A DNA stretch of 16,333 nt, taken from assembly GCA_002490425.1 (NCBI GenBank), contig DKTZ01000015.1, forward strand, positions 1-16,333. The letters run 5' to 3'. The notes beneath the pieces were generated by a model. That model worked only from the letters and a program-made list of their open reading frames with translations. It ran no database searches and was not told the DNA's origin. This document shows, piece by piece, positions 15,224-16,333 of this stretch; within the stretch, counting starts at the first letter, position 1; each line of letters begins with the position of its first letter. This DNA is from Ruminococcaceae bacterium UBA7217. GTDB taxonomy: Bacteria; Bacillota; Clostridia; Oscillospirales; Acutalibacteraceae. The position numbers were made by a program, and so were the translations under genes.

Positions 15224-16132
15224 TTATACAGTAAAATTCATCCTGTTTCTCGGATGCTTGGACTCTAATATTTCACGTGTTTTGCTTGTGCTGATGTGCG
15301 TATATATCTGTGTAGTGGCAATAGAGCTGTGACCGAGAAACTGCTGAATATATCGTATATCAACGTCTTCATTGTGAAGCTCGGTTGCGAAAGTATGTCT
15401 GAACATATGCGGTGTAATGTGCAATGGTGCGCCAACAGCATTTGTATAATCATTCACCATATATCGTATGGACTGCTCAGATAAGTGATTGCCTAACCTG
15501 TTTACCAATAGGTAATCCGTTTTGCGAGAACGTACGGTTAGGTAATTGCTTATCGTCTTGCTTAAATCTCCGCTTATGCACATAATGCGTTCTTTTGAGC
15601 CTTTGCCGAATATGCGGATTGTGTTATCGCCGAAGTTGATAGCAGAGATTTTTAAATTCGACACCTCGGAAACTCTCATACCCGTTGAAAACAACAATTC
15701 AAGAACAACAATATTCCGCAATGTAATTTCTTTTTGGTATGCAGTAAGCGATGCCGAATGCTGCCTGTATGCGTAAGCGAGCATATCCTGAATACAGTTT
15801 AAAGGTATTGTGCGAGGCAATTTAATAGGCTCTTTGTATTTGATAATGATTTTATGGAACGGATTGAAGTCGATAATATCCTCAATCTCCATATATCTGT
15901 AAAAAGCTTTGATACAGGCAATCTTCCGCTTGGCACTTTTAGGCTTGTATAAACTGTGAAGTGTGTTGATATATGCGTTGAGTTCGGCTTTGTCAAAACA
16001 GTCCCGACCGTTCACAAAATCACAAAACTGTTTTAAATCAATGGTGTACGCTTTAAGAGTTAGATTGCTTAATCCCTTCAGAGACTTGCAAACAATCAAA
16101 TATTTGTCTTTTTCTTCAATTAAATTAAACAT
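15224..16132 (-). CDS. tyrosine recombinase (XerC/XerD-like integrase)
   Basis: A 302-residue site-specific recombinase that cuts and rejoins DNA through a tyrosine. The start at 16132 is chosen for GGAGGA seven bases upstream; a longer frame to 16252 would run through the promoter and has no ribosome site. It has an N-terminal SAM-like core-binding domain (about 5-85) and a catalytic domain (about 105-290). All six catalytic residues are present: R153 (STGMRVSEV), K177 (GKGSKER), H242 and R245 (HMFRHTFA), H268 (LGHSS) and Y277 (IYTHIS). Length and motifs fit both XerCD-type and phage or element integrases; lack of a long N-terminal arm domain favours the simple Xer-like form. No excisionase, phage or conjugation genes are visible here, so its target is unknown; inversion of a promoter or an integrative element are both possible. 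Confidence 0.92.
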   Translation of the reverse strand: MFNLIEEKDKYLIVCKSLKGLSNLTLKAYTIDLKQFCDFVNGRDCFDKAELNAYINTLHSLYKPKSAKRKIACIKAFYRYMEIEDIIDFNPFHKIIIKYKEPIKLPRTIPLNCIQDMLAYAYRQHSASLTAYQKEITLRNIVVLELLFSTGMRVSEVSNLKISAINFGDNTIRIFGKGSKERIMCISGDLSKTISNYLTVRSRKTDYLLVNRLGNHLSEQSIRYMVNDYTNAVGAPLHITPHMFRHTFATELHNEDVDIRYIQQFLGHSSIATTQIYTHISTSKTREILESKHPRNRMNFTV

Positions 16133-16333
16133 AAAAAATCCTCCGTAAAATGATAAATACATTATACGGAAGATACATACAAAGGTCGATTGAAAATGAC
16201 AAATATTTAAGTTTTTTCGACCATTTTGCAGAAATATTGCACACTTTTGCACTTCGGGTTGCTTTATGTAGCATTTTATGCTATTTAAAATAGAGATATT
16301 ATATTGTTAAATAAAGGATAATCAAGAATTATC
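16133..16333. other. non-coding region upstream of the recombinase
   Basis: Besides the promoter, this stretch holds overlapping palindromes TAGCATTTTATGCTA (16269-16283) and CTATTTAAAATAG (16281-16293), a close direct repeat of TTGCAC (in TTGCACACTTTTGCAC, near 16238-16253), and a 16-base string (16193-16208) found again at the very start of the window. An AAAGGA at about 16314-16319 might be a ribosome site for a gene beyond the window. No gene is visible. Confidence 0.4.
16161..16189 (-). promoter_or_regulatory. putative promoter of the recombinase gene
   Basis: On the minus strand TCGACC (16189-16184), 17 bases, TATAAT (16166-16161). The -10 is perfect; the -35 has four of six consensus bases. 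The -35 hexamer is also one arm of an inverted repeat, GGTCGA (16184-16189) with TCGACC (16217-16222), a possible site for self-control by the recombinase or a regulator. Confidence 0.5.

Noticed and set aside
16133..16252. A 40-residue N-terminal extension of the recombinase
   Set aside because: It would cover the promoter and GGAGGA site; the added residues do not resemble the family.
1..16333. CRISPR arrays, tRNA or rRNA genes, insertion sequences with transposase
   Set aside because: No regularly spaced repeats, no tRNA-like cloverleaf and no transposase motif was seen on reading both strands; weak cases could be missed without a search.

Overview
The window is AT-rich and looks like chromosomal DNA of a Gram-positive anaerobe of the class Clostridia, most likely a gut Ruminococcaceae/Oscillospiraceae-type bacterium. 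The evidence is a type I dockerin on a giant secreted protein, strong GGAGG-type ribosome binding sites, sigma-A-like promoters, an ECF sigma/DUF4367 anti-sigma pair and a decayed RHS/YD-repeat gene. No rRNA, tRNA or CRISPR array was seen. The species cannot be fixed from the sequence alone.

Layout. (1) 1-5124: a promoter, then a 1652-residue secreted protein built of Ig-like modules and ending in a dockerin. It closes on a strong hairpin that also terminates the operon coming from the other side. (2) 5149-8812, minus strand: a five-gene operon with a near-consensus promoter at 8784-8812. In transcription order it encodes a GNAT acetyltransferase, an ABC ATPase, an ABC-2 permease, a ZIP metal transporter and a half-size EamA transporter. 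Several joints overlap or nearly touch. (3) 8831-12545, minus strand: a perfect consensus sigma-A promoter whose -10 lies inside a 7+7 palindrome, a damaged metallophosphoesterase gene, a complete LacZ-type GH2 beta-galactosidase, and a hairpin terminator. (4) 12589-12678: a strongly folded non-coding stretch between two divergent units. (5) 12730-14496, plus strand: an ECF sigma factor, a membrane-bound DUF4367 anti-sigma factor starting at TTG one base after the sigma stop, and a small secreted protein. (6) 14507-15089: hairpins, a REP-like palindrome and the remnant of an RHS-repeat gene. (7) 15175-16333: an intact tyrosine recombinase on the minus strand, with palindromes in its upstream region.

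How the genes work together. The best candidate for an undescribed system is region 5. The same bipartite element (TTGTMA, exactly 17 bases, then MTGTTRTAT) precedes the sigma gene and the secreted protein, and a third copy lies at 15175-15206 with no gene behind it. This suggests a small self-regulated envelope-stress or surface regulon: the anti-sigma holds the sigma factor at the membrane, and on release the sigma factor turns on its own operon and the secreted protein. An ordinary extended -10 reading of the same bases is not excluded. The beta-galactosidase is cytoplasmic and has no sugar transporter beside it. The dockerin protein implies that cohesin-bearing scaffoldins exist elsewhere in the genome. 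The last part of the window (RHS remnant, repeats, recombinase, orphan promoter) looks like a site of past rearrangement.
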